Positions 25,490 to 33,991 of a DNA stretch of 64,000 nt are shown here, piece after piece (positions within the stretch are counted from its first letter, which is position 1; every line of letters starts with the position of its first letter). This stretch comes from Oscillospiraceae bacterium. Its GTDB lineage: Bacteria; Bacillota_A; Clostridia; Oscillospirales; Ruminococcaceae. The translations under genes were made by a program, and so were the position numbers. The stretch is taken from NCBI GenBank assembly GCA_004558145.1, contig SFDQ01000004.1:124001-188000 (forward strand), read 5' to 3'. A model generated the notes under the pieces. The model was not told the origin of the DNA. It did no database searches and saw only the letters and a program-made list of their open reading frames with translations.

Positions 25490-26256
25490 TTGTCGCTCTC
25501 CTTTCGCACCAGCGGGTCACGGGAAGTTTTTGCGTTGCCGAAGAAGAAAAAGAAGTCCTGCAGTTCGGTCTCCATCATGGCGTCCTTCGCGAGATACTCC
25601 TTGGCCGCCGCCAGCTGAGCGGAGGCGTCGTAGGGCACCTGGCGCAGGGAGATCTCGCCGTTTTCGATGACGGCGTACTGGGCCGTTTTTTCCGGGTCGT
25701 CCGGCCGGCGGTAGGACACGCTGCCCGGGTTCAGCCACAGCCGGTCGCCGGAGAGCCAGTGCACCGCCTGCCGGTGAGAGTGGCCGAAGATCATGCAGCG
25801 GCGCACGCCGTCGGGCGCGGCGGGCGCATGCTCGGCCCAGAACTGGTCGAACAGGAAGCGGCACTCCACGGTGGAGTAGTCGCTCTTGTACTGATGCTGG
25901 ACCAGATAGCGCACTCCGTCCGCCTCGAAGGACTGGTGGATGGGCAGCGTGCGCAGGAACTCGATGTCCTCCCCGTCCATCTTGAGGCAGTTGTCGTGAG
26001 ACCATTTGAAGTCATGGCCTTTCTTGGTACGGTATTCACCGCTGTCGTAAATTTCCGTGAGAAGCTTGTCGTGATTGCCCTGCACCAGCACCGCGCCGGG
26101 AACCGAGCGCGCCAGGGCGATGGTCTCTTTGGGCGCGATGCCGTAGTCCACATAATCGCCCGCGCACACCAGCAGGTCGAACCCCTGCTCCGCCCGCAGC
26201 ACTTCCCGCAGTGCCCAGACGTTGCTGTGCACGTCCGAGATCACCAGAACCTTCAT
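25486..26256 (-). CDS. Metallophosphoesterase (calcineurin-like, YfcE/CpdA type)
   Basis: The 256-residue enzyme has metal-binding motifs in order: DVHSN, AGDYVDYG, GNHD, and GHSHRQ near residue 160. It probably hydrolyses phosphodiesters with two metal ions. A run of five phenylalanines followed by a charged tail at residues 238-256 is unusual. It is the first gene of a two-gene operon with a tyrosine phosphatase. The ATG at 26256 follows GGGGGATACGG. Confidence 0.9.
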   Translation of the reverse strand: MKVLVISDVHSNVWALREVLRAEQGFDLLVCAGDYVDYGIAPKETIALARSVPGAVLVQGNHDKLLTEIYDSGEYRTKKGHDFKWSHDNCLKMDGEDIEFLRTLPIHQSFEADGVRYLVQHQYKSDYSTVECRFLFDQFWAEHAPAAPDGVRRCMIFGHSHRQAVHWLSGDRLWLNPGSVSYRRPDDPEKTAQYAVIENGEISLRQVPYDASAQLAAAKEYLAKDAMMETELQDFFFFFGNAKTSRDPLVRKESDK

Positions 26257-26427
26257 TTCCGTATCCCCCTTTGGTCAGCCAAATATCCGCCGCGCCTGCC
26301 GGCGGGCCCCCGCCCCAGGCGCGTCACAGATGTAATTCTAACCCCGGCACCGTCAAAGTGCAAGAGGGGCACGCGGGCCCTCCCCTGCCCGCGCAGCGTG
26401 CCGAAAGTCCCCGAAAGCGCAGCAGCA

Positions 26428-26453
26428 GCGGGCTTTTCCCGGGAAAAGCCCGC
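26428..26453. repeat. Perfect 26-bp palindrome
   Basis: The arm GCGGGCTTTTCCC is followed directly by its exact complement, centred at 26440.5, with no loop bases. It could be a protein site or a hairpin beside the terminator. Confidence 0.7.
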
Positions 26454-26466
26454 CGCGAAAAAGGGC

Positions 26467-26503
26467 AAAAAAAGGCAGCGCCTTCCCTGCCGGGAGGCGC
26501 TGC
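26467..26503 (-). terminator. Terminator of the lysoplasmalogenase gene
   Basis: The stem GCAGCGCC (26475-26482) / GGCGCTGC (26496-26503) with inner CCC/GGG pairs is followed leftward by T7. Confidence 0.9.
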
Positions 26504-26515
26504 GCTTCGTTTTGC

Positions 26516-27184
26516 TCAAAAGCCCAGACTGATGGCCACCAGGAACATGCCGTAATAATAGGTGGCCAGATTTGCGGCGTGCACCGCCGGGTGGGAGGTG
26601 CGGTAAAAATAAAGGAACAAAATCAGCAGGTCCGACACCCAGAACAGGGCCGCGCCCGCCAGCACCAGAAAGCACCAGGGCTGGCCCAGGCCCGCCGCCA
26701 GCTGGAACCCCTTGCCCAGAAAGGCGGAGACAAAGGCCGCGTAGACCGCCGCCATGGGCAGCAGGCGGCCGAAGCGCATGCCGGGCAGGCGGCTCAACGC
26801 CAGCACCCCCAGCGCGCCGGCGGCGGCAGCCACAGGCACCGGCCAGCCCACCGGCTGCAGACGGCACAGCCCCCACACGAACAGCCCATGCCCCGCCAGA
26901 AAGCACACGCCGCCCGCCACGAACCAGGGCAGCCTGCGGCGGCGGTTGTAGACGGCCAGCAGCACGTCCCCCGTCACGCAGCAGCCCAAAGCGGGCGCAA
27001 GGTGCACGAAGGCCTCGGGCCGGCTGCCCAGCTTGGCGGACACGCCCGCCACCGCCACAAACAGCAGGCTGCACAGAATTTTTTCTGCCAGATAGCTTTT
27101 GCGGGCGGAACAGGCTTTTCGGATGAGCAGGCACAGCGCGGCGGTGTAGGCCAGCAGCATGCCCGCGATCAGGGCGGCGTTCAC
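26516..27184 (-). CDS. Lysoplasmalogenase (YhhN/TMEM86 family)
   Basis: The 222-residue membrane protein has about eight helices. Family residues seen: CVTGDVLLAVY, FLAGHGLFVWGL and FWVSDLLILF, with the two conserved Asp that form the active site. The family hydrolyses the vinyl-ether bond of lysoplasmalogens; plasmalogens are common in anaerobic Firmicutes. Start is GTG 27184, preceded by AAGGAGGGG. Single gene with its own terminator. Confidence 0.88.
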   Translation of the reverse strand: MNAALIAGMLLAYTAALCLLIRKACSARKSYLAEKILCSLLFVAVAGVSAKLGSRPEAFVHLAPALGCCVTGDVLLAVYNRRRRLPWFVAGGVCFLAGHGLFVWGLCRLQPVGWPVPVAAAAGALGVLALSRLPGMRFGRLLPMAAVYAAFVSAFLGKGFQLAAGLGQPWCFLVLAGAALFWVSDLLILFLYFYRTSHPAVHAANLATYYYGMFLVAISLGF

Positions 27185-27320
27185 AGGGCGGTCCCCTCCT
27201 TGTTTTCATTGCGCTCTTGTGCGCGGGGGCGGGTCGCTTCATTTCTTTAAGGATAGCACATCGCCGGGGGCCCTGTCTGCCCGCCGCGGCGGCCGATTCT
27301 TGTATCTGCCCCGCAGTTCT

Positions 27321-28256
27321 TCACCGCGCCTGCGGCGGCGGCTGGCGGGTCTCGATGTCCAGAAAGCGGCGGCGGTACTCCGAGGGCGGGATGCCCATGA
27401 TGCGGGCGAACACCCGGGAAAAATAGTTCGGGTCGTTGAAGCCGCAGGCGCACGCCACGTCCGCCACCGGCAGCAGGCTGTAGCGCAGCATGCCCTTGGC
27501 CTGCTCCACCCGCACCTTGTTCACATAGGTGCTCACGTTCACCCCAGCGTGCCGCTTGAACAGGTGGCTGAGATAGCTCTCGCTGCAATGGCAGAAGCGC
27601 GCCAGCTCGGGCAGCGAGACGTGCTGGGTGCAGTTGATGCGCACATATTCCACCGCGTGGGAGAAGATGGTGTCCTCGCTGGAATTCTGGTAGCGCCGGG
27701 CCATGTTGGGGGCGGCGTGGGTGTTGTTCAGCGCCTGATAAGACTGGCCCAGGTGCCCCGCCACCAGCTGCAGCTCCACCAGCAGGTCGTCCACCGGGAT
27801 GGTGGGCGTGGCGATGTTGGCGGCATAGAGTTCCAGCGCCCGTTCGGTCTCCAGCCCCTCGCTGCATCGGCAGGCGTGGGCGATGCACCAGCGGGTGCGG
27901 GCCTCGTTGGTCTGGAAAAAACCGGCGTTCACCGTGCCCAGCAGCAGATCGCCGGAATACACCGGCACCACATACTCCCCAAGCCCCGCGTGGCAGATGC
28001 CAAAGAAGGGCTTTTGGGTGCGCAGCAGCTTGTCGTGCATCTTGCGTATCATGGACAGGCAGACGTGAAAGCGCTCCGGCTCGCTTTTCATGTACAGGCA
28101 GAAGGGGTTGGTGTGGGCAAGGAAGGGGTCCAGCGCCTCCGACAGGTCCTTGTTGATGTGGATGAAGCCGCCGAAGTCCTTCACGCAGATCTGGACGTTG
28201 TACTTGTCCCGGATGAACTGCAGATAGTCCCCCACGCTCTGGTACGGGTTTGCCAT
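27321..28256 (-). CDS. AraC-family regulator with PocR sensory domain
   Basis: The 311-residue protein has an N-terminal PocR ligand domain (about residues 1-170, with Cys/His residues in HACRCSEG). The C-terminal AraC DNA-binding domain spans about 205-305 (ARFCHCSESYLSHLFKRHAG; ACACGFNDPNYFSRVFARIMG). PocR domains sense small organic molecules such as propanediol or sugar derivatives. It is divergent from an FAD oxidoreductase/ABC importer operon and probably activates it. ATG 28256 follows AAAGGAGG. Confidence 0.9.
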   Translation of the reverse strand: MANPYQSVGDYLQFIRDKYNVQICVKDFGGFIHINKDLSEALDPFLAHTNPFCLYMKSEPERFHVCLSMIRKMHDKLLRTQKPFFGICHAGLGEYVVPVYSGDLLLGTVNAGFFQTNEARTRWCIAHACRCSEGLETERALELYAANIATPTIPVDDLLVELQLVAGHLGQSYQALNNTHAAPNMARRYQNSSEDTIFSHAVEYVRINCTQHVSLPELARFCHCSESYLSHLFKRHAGVNVSTYVNKVRVEQAKGMLRYSLLPVADVACACGFNDPNYFSRVFARIMGIPPSEYRRRFLDIETRQPPPQAR

Positions 28257-28384
28257 CCTTTTTTCCTCCTTTGCCGGGCCGTTTCTCTGCATCCAGTGTA
28301 GCCCATCTTTCGCACAGCGTCAACAACTTAGTGCAGAATAATCCAGAAACAAAGCAAAACAATCATGGCGGCGGGCCGCATTTG

Positions 28385-28449
28385 CTGTTAAAATGGAGAC
28401 AAATCAAACAAAAAGTTTCTTCTTTTTCTTGATTTTTTATGTTTAACAG
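28385..28449. promoter_or_regulatory. Nested dyad in the AraC-oxidoreductase intergenic region
   Basis: Three inverted-repeat pairs share nearly one centre (28417-28418.5): CTGTTAAA (28385-28392) / TTTAACAG (28442-28449), AATCAA (28402-28407) / TTGATT (28429-28434), and AAAAAG (28410-28415) / CTTTTT (28422-28427). It is a candidate regulator site in an AT-rich patch between the divergent genes. The rest of 28257-28526 shows no clear consensus promoter. Confidence 0.5.
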
Positions 28450-28526
28450 GAAAACAAGCGAATCCTTTTGCGGGCAAGGCCCTGTTCAAGTGGAATAATC
28501 TGCTCTCAACAAAGGTGTGTGGAAGC

Positions 28527-30683
28527 ATGAAAGAGTTATACACCGATCTGGCCGTGGTGGGCGGCGGCCCCGCCGGCGTCTGCGCGGCGCTGGAGGCCGC
28601 GCGCCTTGGCCTTGAGGTCGTGCTCATCCAGAACCGCCCGGTGCTGGGCGGCAATTCCAGCAGCGAGATCCGGGTGTGGACCCGGGGCGCTGTGGGCGCG
28701 GGCAACCTGTTCAGCGAGGAAATGGGCGTGCTGGGCGCGCTGAAGATGCGCAACCTCTACACCAATCCCGACGGCAACCCCCTGTTCTGGGACGATGTGC
28801 TTCTGGACGCGGTGACCAGCCAGCCGGGCCTGACCCTTCTTCTGAACACCGACGTCACCGAAGTAGAGGTGCAGGACCGCAAACTGCTCTGGGTGCAGGG
28901 CAGCCAGCAGGCCAGCGAGCGCACCTGGCGGGTGCACGCCAAAATGTTCATCGACGCCACCGGCGACGGGTCGGTGGGGGCGAGAGCGGGCGTGCCCTAC
29001 TGGATCGGCGAGCATCTGTTCCGCAAGGACGCCGCTCCCGAGCCCACCGCCCTGCTGGGCAGTTCCATCCTCTATTATGTAAAAAAGGAGGACCACCCGG
29101 TGGCCTTTGTGCCGCCCTCCTACGCATACAGCCTGGAAGAGGTGGAGGCCCTGCTGGGCCGGGGCGGGCGCATCGTGTCCGAGACCCAGAGCGGCAGCGA
29201 CTGCTGGTGGTTCGAATACGGCGGGCTGCGCAACACCATTGCCGACGCCCAGGACATCGCCTTTGAACTGCGGCGCATCGTGATGGGCATCTGGAACTAC
29301 ATAAAGAACAGCGGCCGCTTCAACGCCGCCTGCTACACTCTGGAGTGGGTGGGCAGCCTGCCCGGCAAGCGGGAATCCCGCCGGATGGACACCGCCTATC
29401 TGCTCAGCCAGGAGGACGTGCTGCGCCACACCAATTTTGCCGACGGCGGCTTTTACGGCGGATGGTACATGGATTTCCACCCCGCCGAGGGCATCGGCAG
29501 CGACGAGGACAACTGCACCCAGATCCCGGTGAACGTCTACGCCGTGCCGCTTCGCTGTTTGTATCACGCCGATTTTCCCAACCTGCTGTTCGCGGGGCGG
29601 AACATCGGCACCCGCCGGGAGGCCTTCGTCTCCACCCGGGTGATGAACACCTGCGGCCTTTCCGGCCAGGCGGCCGCAACGCTGGCCTGGGGCTGCCTGC
29701 GGTGGGGCAAAAGCCCCGCGGCGCTGGCCCCCGAAGAGGTGGAGCGCATCCGCCAGACCCTGCTGCGGGAGGACATGTTCCTGCCGGGCCTCTCCAACCA
29801 GGACCCGGAGGACCTGGCCCGGGACGCGGCGGTGACCGCCAGCTCCCGCTACCAGCCCGAAGAAGGGCCTGCCGCCGGCTGGTTCTCGCTGGAACAGGGC
29901 GGCTTCGTCGCCTGCCCCTGCCCCGACGAGCCCCGCGGCCGCTTTCTGGTGCGGGCCGCCGCACCCGGCACGCTGCGGGCGGTCTGGCACTGCTGCCCCC
30001 TGCCCAGCCGCCTGTGCCCCGGCCAGCCGGCGGGCGAACAGAGCTGGCAGCTGACCGCCGGGGAGAACTGGCTGGAGGCCCTCTTCCCTTCCCAGGCGCA
30101 GGGGCAGTATGGTATGCTTGTATTCGACCCTGCCCCCGGCGTCTCGCTGGCGCTGGCGGAGCGAAGAGCGCCGGGCGTCCTGTGCGGCAGGGCCGACGCC
30201 CCGGAATACCGCGACCCCCTCTTCCTGCCCGGAAAGAACAGCTTTTACGCCCCGGAGAACGTGACCGACGGATGCAGCCGCGTGTGGCGGCAGCCCCACC
30301 TGTGGTGCTCGGCCCCCGAGGCCGCACCCTGGCTGGAACTGCGCTGGGACGCGCCGCGCACCTTCGACACCATCCTTTTGTATCTTGACCCGGAGCTCTC
30401 GATGGAGATCCCCAGCAGCCGCACCGACCACTGGGAGGATCACCACAAATTCGCCGCCCGCAAGGGCATGCCGCCCCAGCTGATGCGGGATGTGAGCGTA
30501 CAGGCGCTGACGGAAAACGGCTGGCGGACGGTGGCCCGCTGCACCGGCAACTGGCGGCGGCTGCTGGAGCTTTCCGCCGGGGAGGCCGTGACGGCCACGG
30601 CGCTGCGCCTGGTCTGCGAAAAGACCTGGGGCGACGAACGGGCGCATCTGTTTGAGGTGCGCGTATACAGGCAACACCGGTGA
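28527..30683 (+). CDS. FAD-dependent oxidoreductase with C-terminal discoidin-like domain
   Basis: The 718-residue protein has an N-terminal FAD site (VVGGGPAGVCAALEAARLG), GGNSSSEIRVW, DATGDGSVGARAG and LFAGRNIG, all typical of the FAD_oxidored (PF12831) family. About residues 560-718 form a beta-rich region (YAPENVTDG; WLELRWDAPRTFDTILLYLD) resembling a galactose-binding/F5-8C domain. There is no signal peptide, so it acts in the cytosol on an imported compound. ATG 28527 is preferred over an upstream GTG because AAAGGTG sits at correct distance. The following genes encode an ABC importer; the substrate is unknown. Confidence 0.85.
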   Translation: MKELYTDLAVVGGGPAGVCAALEAARLGLEVVLIQNRPVLGGNSSSEIRVWTRGAVGAGNLFSEEMGVLGALKMRNLYTNPDGNPLFWDDVLLDAVTSQPGLTLLLNTDVTEVEVQDRKLLWVQGSQQASERTWRVHAKMFIDATGDGSVGARAGVPYWIGEHLFRKDAAPEPTALLGSSILYYVKKEDHPVAFVPPSYAYSLEEVEALLGRGGRIVSETQSGSDCWWFEYGGLRNTIADAQDIAFELRRIVMGIWNYIKNSGRFNAACYTLEWVGSLPGKRESRRMDTAYLLSQEDVLRHTNFADGGFYGGWYMDFHPAEGIGSDEDNCTQIPVNVYAVPLRCLYHADFPNLLFAGRNIGTRREAFVSTRVMNTCGLSGQAAATLAWGCLRWGKSPAALAPEEVERIRQTLLREDMFLPGLSNQDPEDLARDAAVTASSRYQPEEGPAAGWFSLEQGGFVACPCPDEPRGRFLVRAAAPGTLRAVWHCCPLPSRLCPGQPAGEQSWQLTAGENWLEALFPSQAQGQYGMLVFDPAPGVSLALAERRAPGVLCGRADAPEYRDPLFLPGKNSFYAPENVTDGCSRVWRQPHLWCSAPEAAPWLELRWDAPRTFDTILLYLDPELSMEIPSSRTDHWEDHHKFAARKGMPPQLMRDVSVQALTENGWRTVARCTGNWRRLLELSAGEAVTATALRLVCEKTWGDERAHLFEVRVYRQHR

Positions 30684-30776
30684 TTTGAGCACGGGGACGC
30701 CCAAACGCAGGATCACCGGTTTGATAGGGCCCATTCAATCATCCGAACATCAAATACAGGACAAAGGAGAATCACA

Positions 30777-32090
30777 ATGAAAATGAGAAAAATGCTGGCG
30801 CTGAGCCTCAGCGCGCTCATGGCTGTTTCCCTTCTGGCCGGCTGCGGCGGCACCCCCGCCTCCACCGGCGGCTCCACCCCTGCCTCCACCGGGGACAGCG
30901 GCTCCGGGTCCACCGAGCCGGTGAACATCGTCTGGGCCGGCTGGTCCGGCGAGGAAGAGGCCTCCAAGGAGATCTTCCAGCGCATGCGCACCACCTACGA
31001 AGAGGCCAGCGGCAACACCGTGACCTGGGTGGGCTGGACCTGGGCGGACACCGCCCAGCAGCTGCTGATCCGCAACCAGGGCTCCGAGCAGCTTGACCTG
31101 GCTCAGGTGGACATCGGCATCTTCAACACCGTGGCGCAGGCCGGCGTTCTGGCCGACTGGAACGACATCCTGGGCGAGGAGTATCTGAAAGAGAACTTCA
31201 CCCAGTCCGCTCTGGACGTGGGCAATGTGGACGGCAAGCAGCTTGCCCTGCCCTGGAGCATGGCCTCCATCACCATGGTCTACAACCCCGAGATCCTGGC
31301 CCGCGCCGGCTGGGACACCGTGCCCACCACCATGGAAGAGTTTGAGCAGTGCCTGGCCGACGTGGCCGCGCTGGGCGAGGGCATCGTGCCCTACGGCGTT
31401 TCCACCAAGGACGACACCTGCGCCGGCGACTTCATGCCCTGGCTGTGGACCTTTGGCGGCGCCATCTTCGGCGAGGACGGCTCTGTGACCATCAACAGCG
31501 AGGCCGCCGTGGAGTGCGTCAAGTGGTATCAGGACATGCTGGCCAAGGGCTACATCGCCATGGACACCGGCCGCAGCGAGGCCCGTCAGATGTTCGCCCA
31601 GGGCAAGATGGCCTTCTATGACGACGCCGTGGTGGCCAAGGGCCAGGCCGTGAGCAACGGCGTTGCCCCCGAGGACGTGGTCAATGTTTGCAGCGCCATG
31701 CCCCGCCCCGTTCTGAACGCCGGCGACCAGCCCCAGTCCACCATGTGGGGCCACATGCTGGTCATCTTTGACAAGAGCGAATACAAGGAGCAGGCCGCCG
31801 ATCTGGCCCTGACCCTGGTGAGCGACGACGTCGCCATGGACTACTTCACCAACAACGGCATGCCCCCTGTGACCGTGAGCGCTTCCGAGAAGGAAGAGGT
31901 CAAGAACGACGCTTACCTGAACGGCTTCCTGGAGTCCACCGCCACCGCGCGGCTGGAGGAGACCGCCCGCATGACCAACGCCAGCGAGGTCAAGAGCGTC
32001 ATCACCGAAGAACTGCAGGCCGCCCTGCTGGGCCAGAAGACCGCGGAACAGGCCGTGGCCGACATGGAGAGCCGCCTGAACGCCCTGTAA
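30777..32090 (+). CDS. Solute-binding lipoprotein of ABC importer
   Basis: The 437-residue family-1 solute-binding protein has a signal peptide, lipobox LAGC (Cys about 22) and a Ser/Thr/Gly linker. It delivers a carbohydrate-like ligand to the two permeases downstream. The ATG follows AAAGGAG. The 93-bp gap before it contains ACCGGTGAT and its complement about 30 bp apart, possibly a weak attenuator. The ligand is likely the substrate of the FAD oxidoreductase (inference). Confidence 0.92.
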   Translation: MKMRKMLALSLSALMAVSLLAGCGGTPASTGGSTPASTGDSGSGSTEPVNIVWAGWSGEEEASKEIFQRMRTTYEEASGNTVTWVGWTWADTAQQLLIRNQGSEQLDLAQVDIGIFNTVAQAGVLADWNDILGEEYLKENFTQSALDVGNVDGKQLALPWSMASITMVYNPEILARAGWDTVPTTMEEFEQCLADVAALGEGIVPYGVSTKDDTCAGDFMPWLWTFGGAIFGEDGSVTINSEAAVECVKWYQDMLAKGYIAMDTGRSEARQMFAQGKMAFYDDAVVAKGQAVSNGVAPEDVVNVCSAMPRPVLNAGDQPQSTMWGHMLVIFDKSEYKEQAADLALTLVSDDVAMDYFTNNGMPPVTVSASEKEEVKNDAYLNGFLESTATARLEETARMTNASEVKSVITEELQAALLGQKTAEQAVADMESRLNAL

Positions 32091-32136
32091 CTCCCCTGCG
32101 CCTGCGCAAATCCCTTGCCGGGCACAACTGACCTGA

Positions 32137-32169
32137 CCGGGGCCGCCCCAAAATGCGGGACGGCCCCGG
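32137..32169 (+). terminator. Intercistronic attenuator hairpin
   Basis: The stem CCGGGGCCG (32137-32145) / CGGCCCCGG (32161-32169) has inner CCC/GGG pairs and no long U-run. It lies between the binding-protein and permease genes, as in the other importer locus. Confidence 0.6.
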
Positions 32170-32188
32170 CTGCTAAGGAGGCTTTTCC

Positions 32189-33079
32189 GTGAAAGGTATC
32201 AAAAACGGCGGCCGGCTCACCGACCGTCAGGTGGGCTTCTTGCTGGTGGTGCCCGGTCTGGCGGTGTTCGCCGCCATCATCCTGTATCCCTTTGTGGACG
32301 CGGTGCTCATGTCCTTCACCGACCGGTCGCTGCTCTACCCGGACTACGACTGGGTCTGGCTGGAGAATTACGTCAAGGTATTCAAGGACCCCTACTTCCT
32401 GCCCACCCTCGGCACCACCGCCCTCTTCGTGGTGCTGGCCACCCTCATCCCCTTCGTGCTGGGCTTCATCTGGGCCATCCTGCTCAACCAGGGCTTCAAG
32501 GGCAGCGAGCTGCTGCGGGGCCTGACGCTGGTGAACTGGATCATCCCCGGCATCGCCATCGGCTTTTTGTGGAGTTGGATCTTCAACGGCCAGTACGGCG
32601 TGCTCAACGGCCTGCTCACGAACCTGGGCATTCTGGACAAGGGCGTTTCCTGGATGGGCCAGACCCAGACGGCGCTGCTGTGCGTGGTCATCGCCCGCTC
32701 CTGGCAGATGCTGCCCTGGTACATGGCCTTTCTGCTGGGCGGGCTGCAGGGCGTCTCCACGGACCAGATCGAGGCCGCCCGCATCGACGGCGCGGGCAAC
32801 TGGCAGACCTTCCTGCACGTGGTGCTGCCCCAGATGCGCTCCATCGTGACGCTGGTGCTGGCTTTGGGCACCATCGGCAACCTGCAGCACTTCGACCTGC
32901 CCTGGACCATGACCGAGGGCGGTCCCGCCCGGGCCACCACCACCCTGTCCATCGAGGTGTACACCACCGCCTTCAAAAACTGGGACATGGGCAAGGCGGC
33001 CACCGTGGGCACCATCTGGGCACTGCTGCTGGCCTGCTTCAGCTTCGTGTATCTGCGGCAGGTCAACGAATCCGACTAA
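32189..33079 (+). CDS. ABC transporter permease (MalF type)
   Basis: The 296-residue CUT1 permease has six helices and the EAA loop DQIEAARIDGAGNWQTFLHVVLP. Start GTG 32189 is preceded by AAGGAGG. It pairs with the permease that begins 12 bp after its stop. No ATPase gene is present. Confidence 0.92.
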   Translation: MKGIKNGGRLTDRQVGFLLVVPGLAVFAAIILYPFVDAVLMSFTDRSLLYPDYDWVWLENYVKVFKDPYFLPTLGTTALFVVLATLIPFVLGFIWAILLNQGFKGSELLRGLTLVNWIIPGIAIGFLWSWIFNGQYGVLNGLLTNLGILDKGVSWMGQTQTALLCVVIARSWQMLPWYMAFLLGGLQGVSTDQIEAARIDGAGNWQTFLHVVLPQMRSIVTLVLALGTIGNLQHFDLPWTMTEGGPARATTTLSIEVYTTAFKNWDMGKAATVGTIWALLLACFSFVYLRQVNESD

Positions 33080-33091
33080 GGGGGTGACGGA

Positions 33092-33928
33092 ATGAAAATG
33101 TTTCAGAAAACCATCGGGTTCCGCATCTTCTTCTGGGTGTTCCTGGTGCTCATCGGCGCGTTCGTGTTCCTGCCCCTTCTGTGGATGATCAACACGGCGC
33201 TGAAGCCCAGTTCCGACACCTTCACCCTCACCTTCTTCACCGGGCCCAAGACGCTGGAGAACATCCTGAACATCATCAGGGACCCCACCATCATGGGCTA
33301 TCTGCGCAACAGCCTGCTGGTGTCCTTCGCCAGCAGCTTCATGGCCACCATCGTGTGCGCCTTCGCGGGTTACAGCTTTTCCAAGTTCCGCTACCGGGGG
33401 CGCAAGTTCATCATGGGCCTGTTCATGATGAGCCAGGCCTTCCCCCAGGCCATCCTGCTGCTGTCCATCTATGTGCTGATGCAGCGCACCGGCCTTCTGG
33501 GCAGCTACTGGGCGCTGCTCATCAGCTATGTGGTGTTCACCCTGCCGGTGGGCACCTGGACGCTGAAAAGCTACTTCGACCAGCTGCCCGACGCGCTGAT
33601 CGAGAGCGCCAAGATCGACGGCGCGGGCCACGCCCGCATCATGTTCCAGATCATTTTCCCCATGGCGGTGCCCGGCATGATCTCCATCGCCATCTACGGC
33701 TTCGTCTGGAGCTGGAACGACCTGCTCTACTCCATGACCCTCGTCACCGACACCGCCCGCCGCACCCTGGTGCCCGGTCTGGTGATGACCTTCCTGGGCG
33801 AGGCATCCACCAACTGGAGCGCCATGATGGCCGCTTCGCTGGTGTCCGCCGTGCCGGTGACCATCATCTTCGTCTTTTTGCAGCGCTACTTCATCCAGGG
33901 CCTCACCTCTGGTGCGGTGAAGGGATGA
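33092..33928 (+). CDS. ABC transporter permease (MalG type)
   Basis: The 278-residue permease has six helices, EAA loop DALIESAKIDGAGHARIMFQII and the C-terminal signature FIQGLTSGAVKG. It is the last gene of the oxidoreductase/importer operon and is followed by a strong bidirectional terminator. It must use an ATPase encoded elsewhere. Confidence 0.93.
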   Translation: MKMFQKTIGFRIFFWVFLVLIGAFVFLPLLWMINTALKPSSDTFTLTFFTGPKTLENILNIIRDPTIMGYLRNSLLVSFASSFMATIVCAFAGYSFSKFRYRGRKFIMGLFMMSQAFPQAILLLSIYVLMQRTGLLGSYWALLISYVVFTLPVGTWTLKSYFDQLPDALIESAKIDGAGHARIMFQIIFPMAVPGMISIAIYGFVWSWNDLLYSMTLVTDTARRTLVPGLVMTFLGEASTNWSAMMAASLVSAVPVTIIFVFLQRYFIQGLTSGAVKG

Positions 33929-33944
33929 ATCTTCCAGAAGCAAA

Positions 33945-33976
33945 AAAGAGCGGCATCCCCGTGGATGCCGCTCTTT
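33945..33976. terminator. Bidirectional terminator
   Basis: The 14-bp stem AAAGAGCGGCATCC / GGATGCCGCTCTTT has loop CCGT, with A-run and T-run on either side. It serves the importer operon and the convergent guanine deaminase gene. Confidence 0.92.
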
Positions 33977-33991
33977 TACTGTTTTTGCGTC

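Larger units (their letters stand above)
26257..26515. other. Intergenic region, 259 bp
   Basis: It holds a perfect 26-bp palindrome (26428-26453), the terminator of the lysoplasmalogenase gene (26467-26503) and the leader of the metallophosphoesterase gene. No convincing promoter was found, only a TTGACG near 26355 on the minus strand with a poor -10. Confidence 0.5.

Noticed and set aside
28515..28526. GTG start four codons upstream of the oxidoreductase ATG
   Set aside because: It would overlap the AAAGGTG ribosome site that is well placed for ATG 28527.
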